The notes: generated by a model from the sequence alone, not told the origin. 64,000 nucleotides of DNA from CALBZE01 sp036381255 (GCA_036381255.1 DASVDG010000094.1:5225-69224), one strand, 5' to 3'. Numbered from the stretch's first letter, positions 42,405 to 49,202 are shown. Program-made: numbers and translations.

Positions 42405-43820
42405 ATGAGCGAAGAACTGCACAGCGGCGGCGCAGGGAACCGGATCTCGGTGGCCCATGCCGGCCCCGAGCACGCGGACGCGCCGGAGTTCGCCCGCGAG
42501 GTCTGGAAGACCCGGATCGGCTTCGTCCTCGCCGCCGTCGGCTCCGCCGTCGGGCTCGGCAACATGTGGCGCTTCCCCTACGCCACCGCCGAAGGCGGCG
42601 GCGCCGCCTTCGTCATGCTCTACATCCTCACGACCTTCGCCGTCGGCATCCCGGTCATGATCGCCGAGTTCTCGCTCGGCCGCAGCACCAAGAGCAGCCC
42701 CATCGGCGCCCTGCGCAAGGCCGGCGGGCGCGGCTGGACCCCGCTCGGCTACATCTTCGTCCTGACCGGCCTCATCATCCTGTCCTACTACTCCGTCATC
42801 GCGGGGTGGGTGACGCGCTATGCGCTGGCCGGGGCCTTCGCCGGCTTCCCCCAGGACACCGGCGCCTACTTCGAGCTGATCTCCACGGGGACCCCGGCCA
42901 TGGGGTACCACCTCTTCTTCATGGTGTTCACCATCGCGATCGTGATGGGCGGCGTCGAGAAGGGGATCGAGCGGGCGAGCTTCGTCATGCTGCCCGCCCT
43001 CTACTTCATCGTCATCGGTCTGGCGATCTGGGCGTTCACGCTGGCGGGCAGCGGCGAGGGGTACGCGTACTACCTGGCCCCGAGCCTCGATGAGATGCTG
43101 TCGATCGACACGCTCGCCGCCGCCACGAGCCAATCGTTTTTCTCGCTCTCGCTCGGGATGGGCGCGATGCTCACCTTCGCCAGCTACCTCTCGCGGAACG
43201 AAAGCCTGCCCCGCGAGGCCACCATCATCGCCTTCTCCGACTTCAGTGTGGCCTTCCTCGCCGGGCTCGTGGTGTTCCCGGTCATCTTCGCGCTCGGCCT
43301 CCAGGGCGCCGTGGGTGAGAGCACCGTCGGCGCGCTCTTCATCTCCCTGCCGGGCGCGTTCAACTCGATGGGCGTGATCGGGCGCGCCGTGGGCGTGCTC
43401 TTCTTCGTCGCCCTCTTCATCGGAGCGATCACCTCGGCGATCTCGCTCCTCGAGGTCGTGACCTCGGCGCTCATTGACGAGTGGCGCATCCCGCGGAAGA
43501 AGGCCGCCGTCGGCGCCGGCATCGTCATCACGCTGCTCGGCCTCTGGCCCGCGGCCGACATCGACGCACTCGGCGCCCTCGATGCGGTCGCCAACTACGT
43601 GCTCCTCCCCCTCGGCGCCCTCGCCCTCGCCATCTTCGTCGGCTGGCTGCTCAAGAACCCGATCGACGAAGTCGCCGAAGGCGTCGGAGAACGGTTCCGC
43701 CCGGTCCTCAAGGTCTGGCTCTGGCTCCTCCGCATCGTCGCACCCGCGCTCCTGATCCTCGTGCTGAGGAGCAACTTCGCGGCGACGGCCGAAGCGCTCG
43801 GCGCGCTCTTCGGCGGTTGA
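42405..43820 (+). CDS. Neurotransmitter:sodium symporter (NSS/SNF) family transporter
   Basis: 471 aa, about 11-12 membrane helices. TM1 has the Na+/substrate-site signature GFVLAAVGSAVGLGNMWRFP then YATAEGGGAAF; TM6 region SQSFFSLSLGMGAMLTFASY and GAITSAISLLEVVTSALIDE are also typical. LeuT-type members import amino acids with Na+; the substrate here is unknown. The N-terminal ~35 residues are hydrophilic. GGAG upstream of the ATG; a modest promoter candidate (TTGCGC 42332, CAAATT 42356) lies in the divergent spacer. Confidence 0.92.
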   Translation: MSEELHSGGAGNRISVAHAGPEHADAPEFAREVWKTRIGFVLAAVGSAVGLGNMWRFPYATAEGGGAAFVMLYILTTFAVGIPVMIAEFSLGRSTKSSPIGALRKAGGRGWTPLGYIFVLTGLIILSYYSVIAGWVTRYALAGAFAGFPQDTGAYFELISTGTPAMGYHLFFMVFTIAIVMGGVEKGIERASFVMLPALYFIVIGLAIWAFTLAGSGEGYAYYLAPSLDEMLSIDTLAAATSQSFFSLSLGMGAMLTFASYLSRNESLPREATIIAFSDFSVAFLAGLVVFPVIFALGLQGAVGESTVGALFISLPGAFNSMGVIGRAVGVLFFVALFIGAITSAISLLEVVTSALIDEWRIPRKKAAVGAGIVITLLGLWPAADIDALGALDAVANYVLLPLGALALAIFVGWLLKNPIDEVAEGVGERFRPVLKVWLWLLRIVAPALLILVLRSNFAATAEALGALFGG

Positions 43821-43830
43821 GCGTACCGCG

Positions 43831-43881
43831 CCACCCCGTGCGCCGCGGCCATCGCCGGGACGGCCGCGGTGCACGGGGTGG
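43831..43881. terminator. Long bidirectional hairpin after the symporter gene
   Basis: CCACCCCGTGCgCCGCGGCC pairs with GGCCGCGGtGCACGGGGTGG (one mismatch) around an 11-nt loop, between convergent genes. Confidence 0.6.
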
Positions 43882-43928
43882 CCGGAGAGGGGGCAGGCCG
43901 CACACGCACCCGTCCGGTGCAGCGCCGC

Positions 43929-44660
43929 CTACGGCAGCTCGCCGCCCCGGTGCAGCGCGTGGCTGTACGCGTAGTATTCTGCGCGGTGGGTCAGGAAATC
44001 CTGGATCCAGACCTCCAGCGGCGGCAGCGGCAGCCGCTTCTCCAGCTCCTGCACGACGATCATCGCGAGCTGGAACCGGTCCCGGGCGCGGAAGTCGATC
44101 GAGCGGCCGTCGAGCAGCCGCTCGACCAGCGCTCGGAACTCGTCCGGGTCGATCAGTGAGATGAGGTGCGCGACCTGGTCCACGCGGTAGGAGTCGTACA
44201 GCGAGCGGAGGTGCGCCAGCGTCAGGTCCTCGGACGGCGTGCCGATGTCCGGCACCCGCCCCGACGCGTGCTCCGCGAGCAGGTTCCGGAACCACCGCCT
44301 CGTGTCCTCCGACACCCCCTTGCGACGCTCGTGCGTGTCCAGCGCAGACTCCAACAGCGCCTGCACCAGCGGCCGGCCGAGGCCGCGCGCCCGCGCATCC
44401 ACCTCCGCCTCGCTCGCCTCCAGGAACAGGTCCGCCGTCCGAATCTCCGGCGCATCCGCCCCCGACGATGCCGAGCGAAACAGGAAATAGCCCCGCCAGT
44501 CCCCCTCCTCCTGCGGATAGGTGACCAGGAAGACCGTCCAGCGCTCGCCATCCCGCTCCAGGAAGCAGAACGAACGGCATCGCGTCCGCGGCGGCAGGCC
44601 GCGGACCGCCGCCGGTCCCTGCTCCACCCCTGCCGGACCTTCGTTCGAGCGAGTTCGCAT
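43929..44660 (-). CDS. Uncharacterised protein (243 aa) downstream of the tandem RNA cassettes
   Basis: Cytoplasmic and acidic. N-terminal beta-rich part (CRSFCFLERDGERWTVFLVT, GDWRGYFLFRSASSG), then helices (LGRPLVQALLESALDTHERR, LTLAHLRSLYDSYRVDQVAH, LISLIDPDEFRALVERLL). The C-terminal ~35 residues (VVQELEKRLPLPPLEVWIQD, FLTHRAEYYAYSHAL) resemble those of the gene at 47275 (RVTEVLAARIGLPSFEAWVA). I recognise no database family. The start is uncertain (weak GGCGG site); a TTGACA on this strand at 44794-44799 may mark its promoter, though the -10 is poor. Confidence 0.6.
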   Translation of the reverse strand: MRTRSNEGPAGVEQGPAAVRGLPPRTRCRSFCFLERDGERWTVFLVTYPQEEGDWRGYFLFRSASSGADAPEIRTADLFLEASEAEVDARARGLGRPLVQALLESALDTHERRKGVSEDTRRWFRNLLAEHASGRVPDIGTPSEDLTLAHLRSLYDSYRVDQVAHLISLIDPDEFRALVERLLDGRSIDFRARDRFQLAMIVVQELEKRLPLPPLEVWIQDFLTHRAEYYAYSHALHRGGELP

Positions 44661-44836
44661 GAATCCGCCGTAGGAATCGGGGCGAAGGGGCGCCGCGCGA
44701 GATGCGCACGGGCGGCACCGCGCCGCGAACGGAATGGAGCCGCCCCGCCACCTCCGACATCACCCGCTCAACCTGGCGCGCTCCGCCACCCCCTGTCAAG
44801 CAACCCGCTCCGGAGTTCGACCATCTCCGGTCGTTC

Positions 44837-44865
44837 TTGACCCCCGCCCACGCCCGCGTTATGGT
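44837..44865 (+). promoter_or_regulatory. Plus-strand promoter facing the RNA cassettes
   Basis: TTGACC (44837-44842), 17 bp, TATGGT (44860-44865). Predicted start about 44872. No open reading frame with a ribosome-binding site follows. Confidence 0.55.
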
Positions 44866-44871
44866 AGGGGC

Positions 44872-44984
44872 GTGTTGCCAGTCGCCGGGTGGCGCCGGTG
44901 GCCGCAACGCGACCGACCGCCGACTCTGCGGTCCACTAACGAAGATCGCCCCGCGGTTGGCAGCCGCGGGGCGATCTCGGCCTC
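44872..44984 (+). ncRNA. Possible convergent small RNA (fourth transcript)
   Basis: Predicted from the promoter at 44837 to the far side of the strong hairpin at 44944-44976, about 110 nt. The RNA would start near GUGUUGCCAG, fold GUUGC/GCAAC around an internal hairpin, and end in the shared terminator read in the opposite direction. It also shows GCCA close to its 5' end like the three minus-strand RNAs, but the rest differs, so membership in the family is doubtful. Confidence 0.35.
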
Positions 44985-45015
44985 GGGGTGGCGACCCCGT
45001 TGCTCTCGGTTGGCT
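44937..45015 (-). ncRNA. Small RNA cassette 1 (GCCA-loop family)
   Basis: About 79 nt from the predicted start at 45015. The RNA would begin AGCCAACCGAGAGC, contain hairpin CGGGG-UCGCCA-CCCCG, and end with a 13-bp terminator stem GATCGCCCCGCGG / CCGCGGGGCGATC (44944-44976) whose loop is CUGCCAA, followed by UUCGUU. GCCA is thus present at the 5' end, in the middle loop and in the terminator loop. There is no start codon with a Shine-Dalgarno site. Promoter and upstream box match cassettes 2 and 3. Function unknown. Confidence 0.6.
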
Positions 45016-45021
45016 ACCGGC

Positions 45022-45050
45022 AGCATAGCAACGGATCGCCTCCCTGTCAA
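45022..45050 (-). promoter_or_regulatory. Promoter of RNA cassette 1
   Basis: Minus strand TTGACA (45045-45050), exactly 17 bp, TATGCT (45022-45027). Directly upstream (45051-45067) is the conserved box CGAGGATGTACGCATCC, an imperfect dyad. Confidence 0.75.
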
Positions 45051-45133
45051 GGATGCGTACATCCTCGATGGGGAGGCATCTTCGTCCGGGCCCGCCGGAG
45101 CCCGTGGGCTCCACCTCCAGAGGCCACACCAGA

Positions 45134-45211
45134 AGCAAAAAAGAACTCCCGGCTGGCAACCGAGAGTTCTTGCGGTCGATGCGGGTGGCGGCCCGCGGAC
45201 CTCCGTGGCTG
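45134..45211 (-). ncRNA. Small RNA cassette 2 (GCCA-loop family)
   Basis: About 78 nt from 45211. It would begin CAGCCACGGAGGUCC, contain hairpin GCGGG-CCGCCA-CCCGC, and end in the textbook intrinsic terminator AAGAACTCTCGG-TTGCCAG-CCGGGAGTTCTT followed by TTTTGCTTC (45141-45171 and beyond). This is the clearest terminator of the three and fixes the strand: the T-run exists only on the minus strand. GCCA again occurs at the 5' end and in both loops. No coding potential seen. Confidence 0.65.
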
Positions 45212-45217
45212 GAGTCC

Positions 45218-45246
45218 AGTTTATTCGCGAGCCGCCCTCGTGTCAA
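45218..45246 (-). promoter_or_regulatory. Promoter of RNA cassette 2
   Basis: Minus strand TTGACA (45241-45246), 17 bp, TAAACT (45218-45223). The upstream box at 45247-45264 reads CGAGGGTGTACGACTCCC. Confidence 0.78.
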
Positions 45247-45351
45247 GGGAGTCGTACACCCTCGACGCGTGGGCGGCTTCGCTTTCCGGACGCCGGCGGG
45301 CGGGCACCGCCAGCGACGGCCGGCCCCCGGCGGCGTGATGCCGGGCGCCGC

Positions 45352-45431
45352 ACAATAAGAGAACCCCGGGAGTGGCAGCTCCCGGGGTTCCCCCGCCGTG
45401 CCGCGGGCGGCACCGGCTTCGTTGGGTGGCA
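45352..45431 (-). ncRNA. Small RNA cassette 3 (GCCA-loop family)
   Basis: About 80 nt from 45431. It would begin UGCCACCCAACGAAGCC, contain a GC hairpin GUGCCGC/GCGGCAC (the middle motif here is GCCG instead of GCCA), and end in terminator stem GAACCCCGGGAG / CTCCCGGGGTTC (45361-45390) with loop CUGCCA and tail TCTTATTGT. The -35 is TTGCGC rather than TTGACA, so it may be weaker. Same upstream box as the other two. Confidence 0.6.
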
Positions 45432-45437
45432 CCGCGA

Positions 45438-45466
45438 AGCTTAGCAAAAAAGGGCCTGCGGCGCAA
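45438..45466 (-). promoter_or_regulatory. Promoter of RNA cassette 3
   Basis: Minus strand TTGCGC (45461-45466), 17 bp, TAAGCT (45438-45443). Upstream box at 45467-45484: TCGGGATGTACTCGTCCC. Confidence 0.65.
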
Positions 45467-45712
45467 GGGACGAGTACATCCCGAAGTTGCGCCGGGGCCC
45501 GTCGTTGCATCCGGGGTCGGCGATGCGGGGTGATCCGAGGCGCGAGGGCCTCCGCTGCGGTGCGTTCCTCCGAGCGGCGGTGGCCGGCCGGAGGTCTCGA
45601 GGCGGGGACCGACGGCGTCCCGGGCGATGAGGCGCCGGGAGGAGGCGCGACGGCCGCGACGGCGGCGGAGGCCCTCGCGCGATGCGACGAACGCGACCCA
45701 TGGAGGGATGGC

Positions 45713-46591
45713 ATGCGGACGGCGAGCTACGCACGGTTCGACACGCTGGCGGAGTTCCCGGGCACCGGCGACCTGTCGCTGACCCGTGCGATCGTTCGAT
45801 ACCGGGATGAGCAACGGGTGGACGGCGGCGCCACGGAAGCCGACGACATCGGCGTGGCGCTCGTGGTCGACGGCGAGTACGCGGCCGCGGCCGAGGCGCT
45901 GGACCTCGGCAGCGGCCGGATGCTGTACCTCGACCTCTCGACGGGGGTCGTGATCCTCGACTGGGTCTACGCGTCCACCCTCGATTACGTGCGCATGCTG
46001 CTCCGGATCCAGGAGGCGCAGGGCGCGGCGGCCGTGGACGAGGCGCGATCCGTGCGCCGCTACGGCGAGAGCATCGCGCTCGGCGTGCTGGACCGGTTGG
46101 GTTTCGGCGCATTCACCCGGCCGACCTACCTGCGCATGGGGTTCCGCGACATCGTGCGCGACCTCGACCCGAACGAGCACTCCGTGGTGCGGGTCGCGGC
46201 CGGTGCGGACGACCGCATCGAAGTCCGCTTCGACTGCGACACCAACGCCCTGCTCGTCCGGTGCAGCCGGCCGGCCGACGACGCCCGGCTCAGGCGACTC
46301 CTGGCCGCCCTCTTCCCGGGCGCGCACGTGCGACCGCTGCCGCCCGACACGCGCGCTCGCTACCAGCTCCGGTTCCCGCTGCCGGAGACCTTCGAGGACG
46401 CGCGGGAACTGCTTCGAGAGATCCGCGACGGGCTGCTGGGCCTCTTCGCGAACTTCGAGCCCGAGCGGCACCGTGCGGTTCGGCACGCGCTCGACGTCTT
46501 CGGCCCGCGGGACACGCTCGGGCAGCTCGATCGCGGCGCGGCCGACCTGTCGCGCGCGCCGTCCGCGCGGCCGTCCGCCGTGGTGGCGTAA
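45713..46591 (+). CDS. Uncharacterised protein (292 aa)
   Basis: MRTASYARFDTLAEFPGTGD opens a mixed alpha/beta, soluble protein: DDIGVALVVDGEYAAAAEAL, MLYLDLSTGVVILDWVYAST, FTRPTYLRMGFRDIVRDLDP, then two ferredoxin-like halves (VEVRFD-type strand IEVRFDCDTNALLVRCSRPA). No family recognised. TGGAGGGATGGC places a good site before ATG 45713; the frame is open 315 bp upstream through the RNA region but is not protein-like there. It is transcribed away from the RNA cassettes. Confidence 0.65.
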   Translation: MRTASYARFDTLAEFPGTGDLSLTRAIVRYRDEQRVDGGATEADDIGVALVVDGEYAAAAEALDLGSGRMLYLDLSTGVVILDWVYASTLDYVRMLLRIQEAQGAAAVDEARSVRRYGESIALGVLDRLGFGAFTRPTYLRMGFRDIVRDLDPNEHSVVRVAAGADDRIEVRFDCDTNALLVRCSRPADDARLRRLLAALFPGAHVRPLPPDTRARYQLRFPLPETFEDARELLREIRDGLLGLFANFEPERHRAVRHALDVFGPRDTLGQLDRGAADLSRAPSARPSAVVA

Positions 46592-46615
46592 ACATATGAA
46601 TTGGGATCGGGGTGC

Positions 46616-46641
46616 GGCGCCCGGCGACGAGGCCGGGCGCC
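46616..46641 (+). terminator. Hairpin terminator after the 292-aa gene
   Basis: GGCGCCCGGC / GCCGGGCGCC, loop GACGAG, 25 bp after the stop codon. No T-run. Confidence 0.5.
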
Positions 46642-46809
46642 GGTGCAACTGGTTCGGGGTCAGGGGGTTTGCGCGCCGGACGACTCGCTGCTCAGGGTCG
46701 CGGCCGCGCCGGACAAAGGCGGAAACCCGGGTGCGCGTCGGCGTCGCAAATCGTTGTGGCGCAACGGTTTGTGTCTAAGCGGTTGCGGCTCTGGCGGTTA
46801 CGGAAAGCC

Positions 46810-46838
46810 TTGACGCGTCGGGTGGGCCGGTCTATCTT
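46810..46838 (+). promoter_or_regulatory. Strong promoter of the 64-aa gene
   Basis: TTGACG (46810-46815), 17 bp, TATCTT (46833-46838) followed by TCGCG. Identical hexamers and spacing to the cytochrome promoter at 32185. Confidence 0.7.
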
Positions 46839-46920
46839 TCGCGTCACCCGCCGGGCCGCGCACCGCGAGCGGGACACGCACCGCGGAATCGTCGAAGCCA
46901 ACCAAAAACACCAAATTTTC

Positions 46921-47115
46921 ATGCTCGGGACCGAACGTATGTGGGACACCTGTGCCGTGGAATTGCGGGTCAATCTGCCGCGTGCGGTGGCGGCGGAGAT
47001 CGAGGATGTTCAGCGGAGGGATCCCGAGGTGTTGAGTCGTATTCTGGTGTACGGTTTGACGCGGCGGGCGATTTTCGAGCACCTGGCGAAGTCGGACGCG
47101 GTGGAGAATCAGTAA
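46921..47115 (+). CDS. Small ribbon-helix-helix-like protein (64 aa)
   Basis: MLGTERMWDTCAVELRVNLP then RAVAAEIEDVQRRDPEVLSR and ILVYGLTRRAIFEHLAKSD. A beta strand (AVELRVNLP) followed by two helices is the layout of CopG/Arc-type ribbon-helix-helix DNA-binding proteins, so a small transcription factor is plausible; certainty is low. The start may be ATG 46921 or ATG 46939; neither has a strong Shine-Dalgarno sequence, the leader being AT-rich (CCAAAAACACCAAATTTTC). It has its own strong promoter. Confidence 0.6.
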   Translation: MLGTERMWDTCAVELRVNLPRAVAAEIEDVQRRDPEVLSRILVYGLTRRAIFEHLAKSDAVENQ

Positions 47116-47124
47116 AAAGGAGAC

Positions 47125-47153
47125 TTGACGGAGGGGGGCGGCGGTCGTAGGGT
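47125..47153 (+). promoter_or_regulatory. Promoter of the 147-aa gene
   Basis: TTGACG (47125-47130), 17 bp, TAGGGT (47148-47153), about 120 bp before the ATG. A 34-codon frame (ATG 47177) in the leader overlaps the gene start by 7 bp but has a badly spaced ribosome-binding site. Confidence 0.55.
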
Positions 47154-47274
47154 AGGAGGCGAGCGGGTGCGCGAAGATGCGTACGGCGCTGCGCTCTGAG
47201 GATGGAGCGGACGAAACCCCCGTGCCGGGCGTAGCCGGTGCGCGGAGCGTCCTGTCCCCTCACCCCTGGTTGCA

Positions 47275-47718
47275 ATGGTGAACGAACCCGCGGACGAGCC
47301 GATCCTGCGGGCCAAGTATCTCGACTGGTGCTCAGCGCGAGTGGTCGACCGGTTCCTCGAACTGACGCCGGATCAGATCTACCAGCTGGCACATGAGCAT
47401 TCGTGGCGCGAGACTGCGCACACGGCGGGCGGTGCAAGGGCCGTGACGACCCCTCCGGGGGGCACGGCCGGAATCGCCGGGACCGGTGCGGGGGCCGCGC
47501 CTTTCGTCGTTCCGGGCGGGCATGGTGCGGGTGAGCCGGTCGCGGGAGGGCGGGCGCTGGATGGAGGCGAGAGCTACCGGGAGCTGGTGGCGCGTGTCAC
47601 GGAGGTGCTGGCGGCGCGGATCGGGCTGCCGTCGTTCGAGGCGTGGGTGGCCGAATACGAACGAGCGCCCGAGCAGTTCGATGCGGAGCTGCTCGGGCTA
47701 TGGAAGCGCGATGCCTGA
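47275..47718 (+). CDS. Uncharacterised protein (147 aa), C-terminus like the 43929 gene
   Basis: N-terminal ~45 residues (ILRAKYLDWCSARVVDRFLE, LTPDQIYQLAHEHS) form helices, then a Gly/Ala-rich low-complexity linker (about 50-95), then YRELVARVTEVLAARIGLPS and FEAWVAEYERAPEQFDAELL. The last block resembles the C-terminus of the protein at 43929-44660, so they share a module that I cannot name. ATG 47275 lacks a clear Shine-Dalgarno site; GTG 47278 is possible. Confidence 0.62.
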   Translation: MVNEPADEPILRAKYLDWCSARVVDRFLELTPDQIYQLAHEHSWRETAHTAGGARAVTTPPGGTAGIAGTGAGAAPFVVPGGHGAGEPVAGGRALDGGESYRELVARVTEVLAARIGLPSFEAWVAEYERAPEQFDAELLGLWKRDA

Positions 47719-47729
47719 GTGGGCGTGAC

Positions 47730-47975
47730 TCAGGCGTGGTGTCTGCCCTTCACGCGGTTCAGATGCCACCAGGTGCCGATGACGGCGATGGCGCCGGCGG
47801 CGAGGAGCAGGATCCCCACGAGGCCCCAGCCGACGCCCCAGTCGGGTCTGTCGTAAATGAATCCCTGGGCCGCGGACCTGAGCGTCACGATGGCCAGGGC
47901 GATCCAGAGCAGGCCGATCCCGAGGCCTGCGGCGTAGGCGAGCTTCGTCATGATTGCGTCGGATTCTCCGTGCAT
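47730..47975 (-). CDS. Small membrane protein (81 aa, two helices)
   Basis: Two hydrophobic helices: LAYAAGLGIGLLWIALAIVT and GWGLVGILLLAAGAIAVIGT, with a short loop (RSAAQGFIYDRPDWG) and a basic His-rich tail (RVKGRHHA). No family recognised; the layout resembles small membrane-protein adaptors. GAGGTGTGGGG precedes ATG 47975 (GTG 47981 is possible). Promoter TTGCCA-16-TATATT lies at 48014-48041. Confidence 0.65.
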   Translation of the reverse strand: MHGESDAIMTKLAYAAGLGIGLLWIALAIVTLRSAAQGFIYDRPDWGVGWGLVGILLLAAGAIAVIGTWWHLNRVKGRHHA

Positions 47976-48013
47976 CCCCACACCTCACGTGGCAGAATCG
48001 GGCGAACGCGGGG

Positions 48014-48041
48014 AATATAGCGTGTACGTCTGTGGTGGCAA
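48014..48041 (-). promoter_or_regulatory. Promoter of the small membrane protein gene
   Basis: Minus strand TTGCCA (48036-48041), 16 bp, TATATT (48014-48019), then CCCCGCG. Confidence 0.6.
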
Positions 48042-48115
48042 GGGATTGCGCGCGGGTGGGGAAAGCGCCATCGTAGCGGTGGGACGGTAGAAGTATCTTC
48101 AACCCGGAGGCGAAG

Positions 48116-48373
48116 ATGGCGGTAGTCGGTGCGTTGCTTCCCGAGGGGACGCGCGTGAGGGTCCGGCGGGGGCCGCTGCCACTGGATCCGGCCGCGATCG
48201 GGCGGACGGGGACGGTGGTGGAGGCGAGCGAGTATCGTGCGCACCGGTACGGTGTCCTGCTGGATGGAGACCGGGAGGCCCGGTTTTTCACGCCCGAGGA
48301 GCTGGAAGTGGTGGAGGCGCCGGCGCTGGCGCCGGAGCGGGAGGAGGCGCGGCGGCGGCGGGCGCTGCCGTGA
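48116..48373 (+). CDS. Small SH3-like beta-barrel protein (85 aa)
   Basis: LPEGTRVRVRRGPLPLDPAA, GRTGTVVEASEYRAHRYGVL and LDGDREARFFTPEELEVVEA form the five-strand pattern of KOW/SH3-like domains (as in nitrile-hydratase-beta or DUF-type small barrels). The C-terminal ~15 residues are Arg/Glu-rich. CCCGGAGGCGAAG is an excellent site; a TATCTT box is at 48094-48099, giving a very short leader. Function unknown. A T-run terminator follows. Confidence 0.65.
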   Translation: MAVVGALLPEGTRVRVRRGPLPLDPAAIGRTGTVVEASEYRAHRYGVLLDGDREARFFTPEELEVVEAPALAPEREEARRRRALP

Positions 48374-48395
48374 CGTCGAGGGCGGATCGAGTGGC

Positions 48396-48428
48396 GGCGG
48401 GTCGGTCTGAGACCGACCCGCCGTTTTT
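48396..48428 (+). terminator. Intrinsic terminator of the SH3-like gene
   Basis: GGCGGGTCGGTC-TGA-GACCGACCCGCC followed by GTTTTT: a perfect 12-bp stem with T-run, 22 bp after the stop codon. Confidence 0.88.
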
Positions 48429-48511
48429 CGTGGGTCGACGCGCGGGTTCGCGGATCGGCGGAACGGATACTGCAACGCTGGGTTGGGGACCGCGACCGGA
48501 GGGTTGACCAG

Positions 48512-49081
48512 ATGGCACGGGAAATACGGATCGAGCGGCGGAGCGCGCGGCCGGATGGACGGAGGGAGGCCATGCGGCAGCCGGAGACGACGGGCGATGC
48601 GCGTCGCGCGATCGAGGAAACGCGAGGCCGGATCTCGGCGACGTTGGACGAGATCGAGGACCGGATCGATGAGACACGCCAGCAGATCCGGGAGAAGGTG
48701 GACGTGGCGCGCCCGGTACGGGACCGGTTGCGGTCCCGTCCCCTCGCCGGGCTCGGGGTCGCACTCGGCGCGGGTCTCGTCCTGGGACTGCTGACCGGCG
48801 GCAAAGAGAAGCCGCGGCGTCGCATGCTCGATGAGGAGGAGCGCGAGGATCTACGCCGCTGGCGTTCGGAGCGCAGGGAGCGCCTGAGCGAGCTGCGCCG
48901 CCCGGCGGGTGGCGCCGCCGCGCCGTCCCTGATCGGGCAGCTGGGCGGCGTGGTGGTGAGCGCGGCGATGGCCGGCCTGGCGGCGCGTGCGCGCCGGATG
49001 ATCACGGGAGAGCCATCGCGCGCCCGTGCGCGCCGGCGCGAGCCGTCGCGCATGGAGCTCGGCACGCGCGAGGCGGCCTGA
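48512..49081 (+). CDS. DUF3618-type membrane-associated protein
   Basis: 189 aa. The DUF3618 segment is at about 30-60: DARRAIEETRGRISATLDEI then EDRIDETRQQIREK. A Gly/Leu-rich helix follows (PLAGLGVALGAGLVLGLLTG, about 88-107), then a charged helix (EEEREDLRRWRSERRERLSE) and a second hydrophobic helix (LIGQLGGVVVSAAMAGLAAR). DUF3618 proteins resemble DUF883/ElaB-like membrane proteins that associate with ribosomes or stress membranes; often next to phage-holin-like genes, which are absent here. GGAGGGTTGACC precedes the ATG. Confidence 0.8.
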   Translation: MAREIRIERRSARPDGRREAMRQPETTGDARRAIEETRGRISATLDEIEDRIDETRQQIREKVDVARPVRDRLRSRPLAGLGVALGAGLVLGLLTGGKEKPRRRMLDEEEREDLRRWRSERRERLSELRRPAGGAAAPSLIGQLGGVVVSAAMAGLAARARRMITGEPSRARARRREPSRMELGTREAA

Positions 49082-49166
49082 GCGGTTCGAGGGGACGGAC
49101 GCGGAGGGCCGCGGTGGAGCCGGGGCGCGGTCGGCGCCGGTGGCCGCGGTGCGCTCCGGATGAAGC

Positions 49167-49202
49167 GATGGAGCCGCCGGGTCCTGGCCCGGCGGCTCCA
49201 TC
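49167..49202. terminator. Bidirectional hairpin between DUF3618 and ssb genes
   Basis: GATGGAGCCGCCGGG-TCCTGG-CCCGGCGGCTCCATC, a perfect 15-bp stem followed by TTCC on the plus strand. Confidence 0.75.

Larger units (their letters stand above)
44661..45712. other. 1.05-kb intergenic region made of tandem RNA cassettes
   Basis: This is the longest region without a protein gene. It holds three minus-strand promoter/short-transcript/terminator cassettes (with -35 boxes at 45045, 45241 and 45461), one plus-strand promoter at 44837 that converges on the first terminator, and about 230 bp of unstructured GC-rich sequence (45482-45712) leading to the next gene. Translations of open frames through it are not protein-like. 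Confidence 0.7.
46592..46920. other. 329-bp spacer with terminator and strong promoter
   Basis: Holds a 10-bp GC hairpin (46616-46641) just after the upstream gene and the promoter at 46810-46838. A 60-codon frame from ATG 46596 covers the hairpin and is not credible as a gene. Confidence 0.5.

Noticed and set aside
45424..45436. GGGTGGCACCGCG on the plus strand, an exact match to the T-box riboswitch consensus
   Set aside because: Promoters, transcription direction and terminator T-runs in this region all point to the minus strand; no specifier loop or aminoacyl-tRNA synthetase/amino-acid gene follows on the plus strand. The match is explained by the GCCA-loop hairpins read backwards.
44872..45460. 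tRNA or tmRNA genes in the hairpin-rich region
   Set aside because: No cloverleaf, T-loop (GTTCRA) or acceptor stem can be formed from the cassettes.
46596..46778. 60-codon plus-strand open frame
   Set aside because: It runs through the terminator hairpin, is Arg/Gly-rich and has no ribosome-binding site.
47177..47281. 34-codon leader peptide ending WLQW before the 147-aa gene
   Set aside because: The GGAGG is about 15 nt from its ATG, there are only two tryptophans near the end, no attenuator hairpin follows and no Trp-related gene is downstream.
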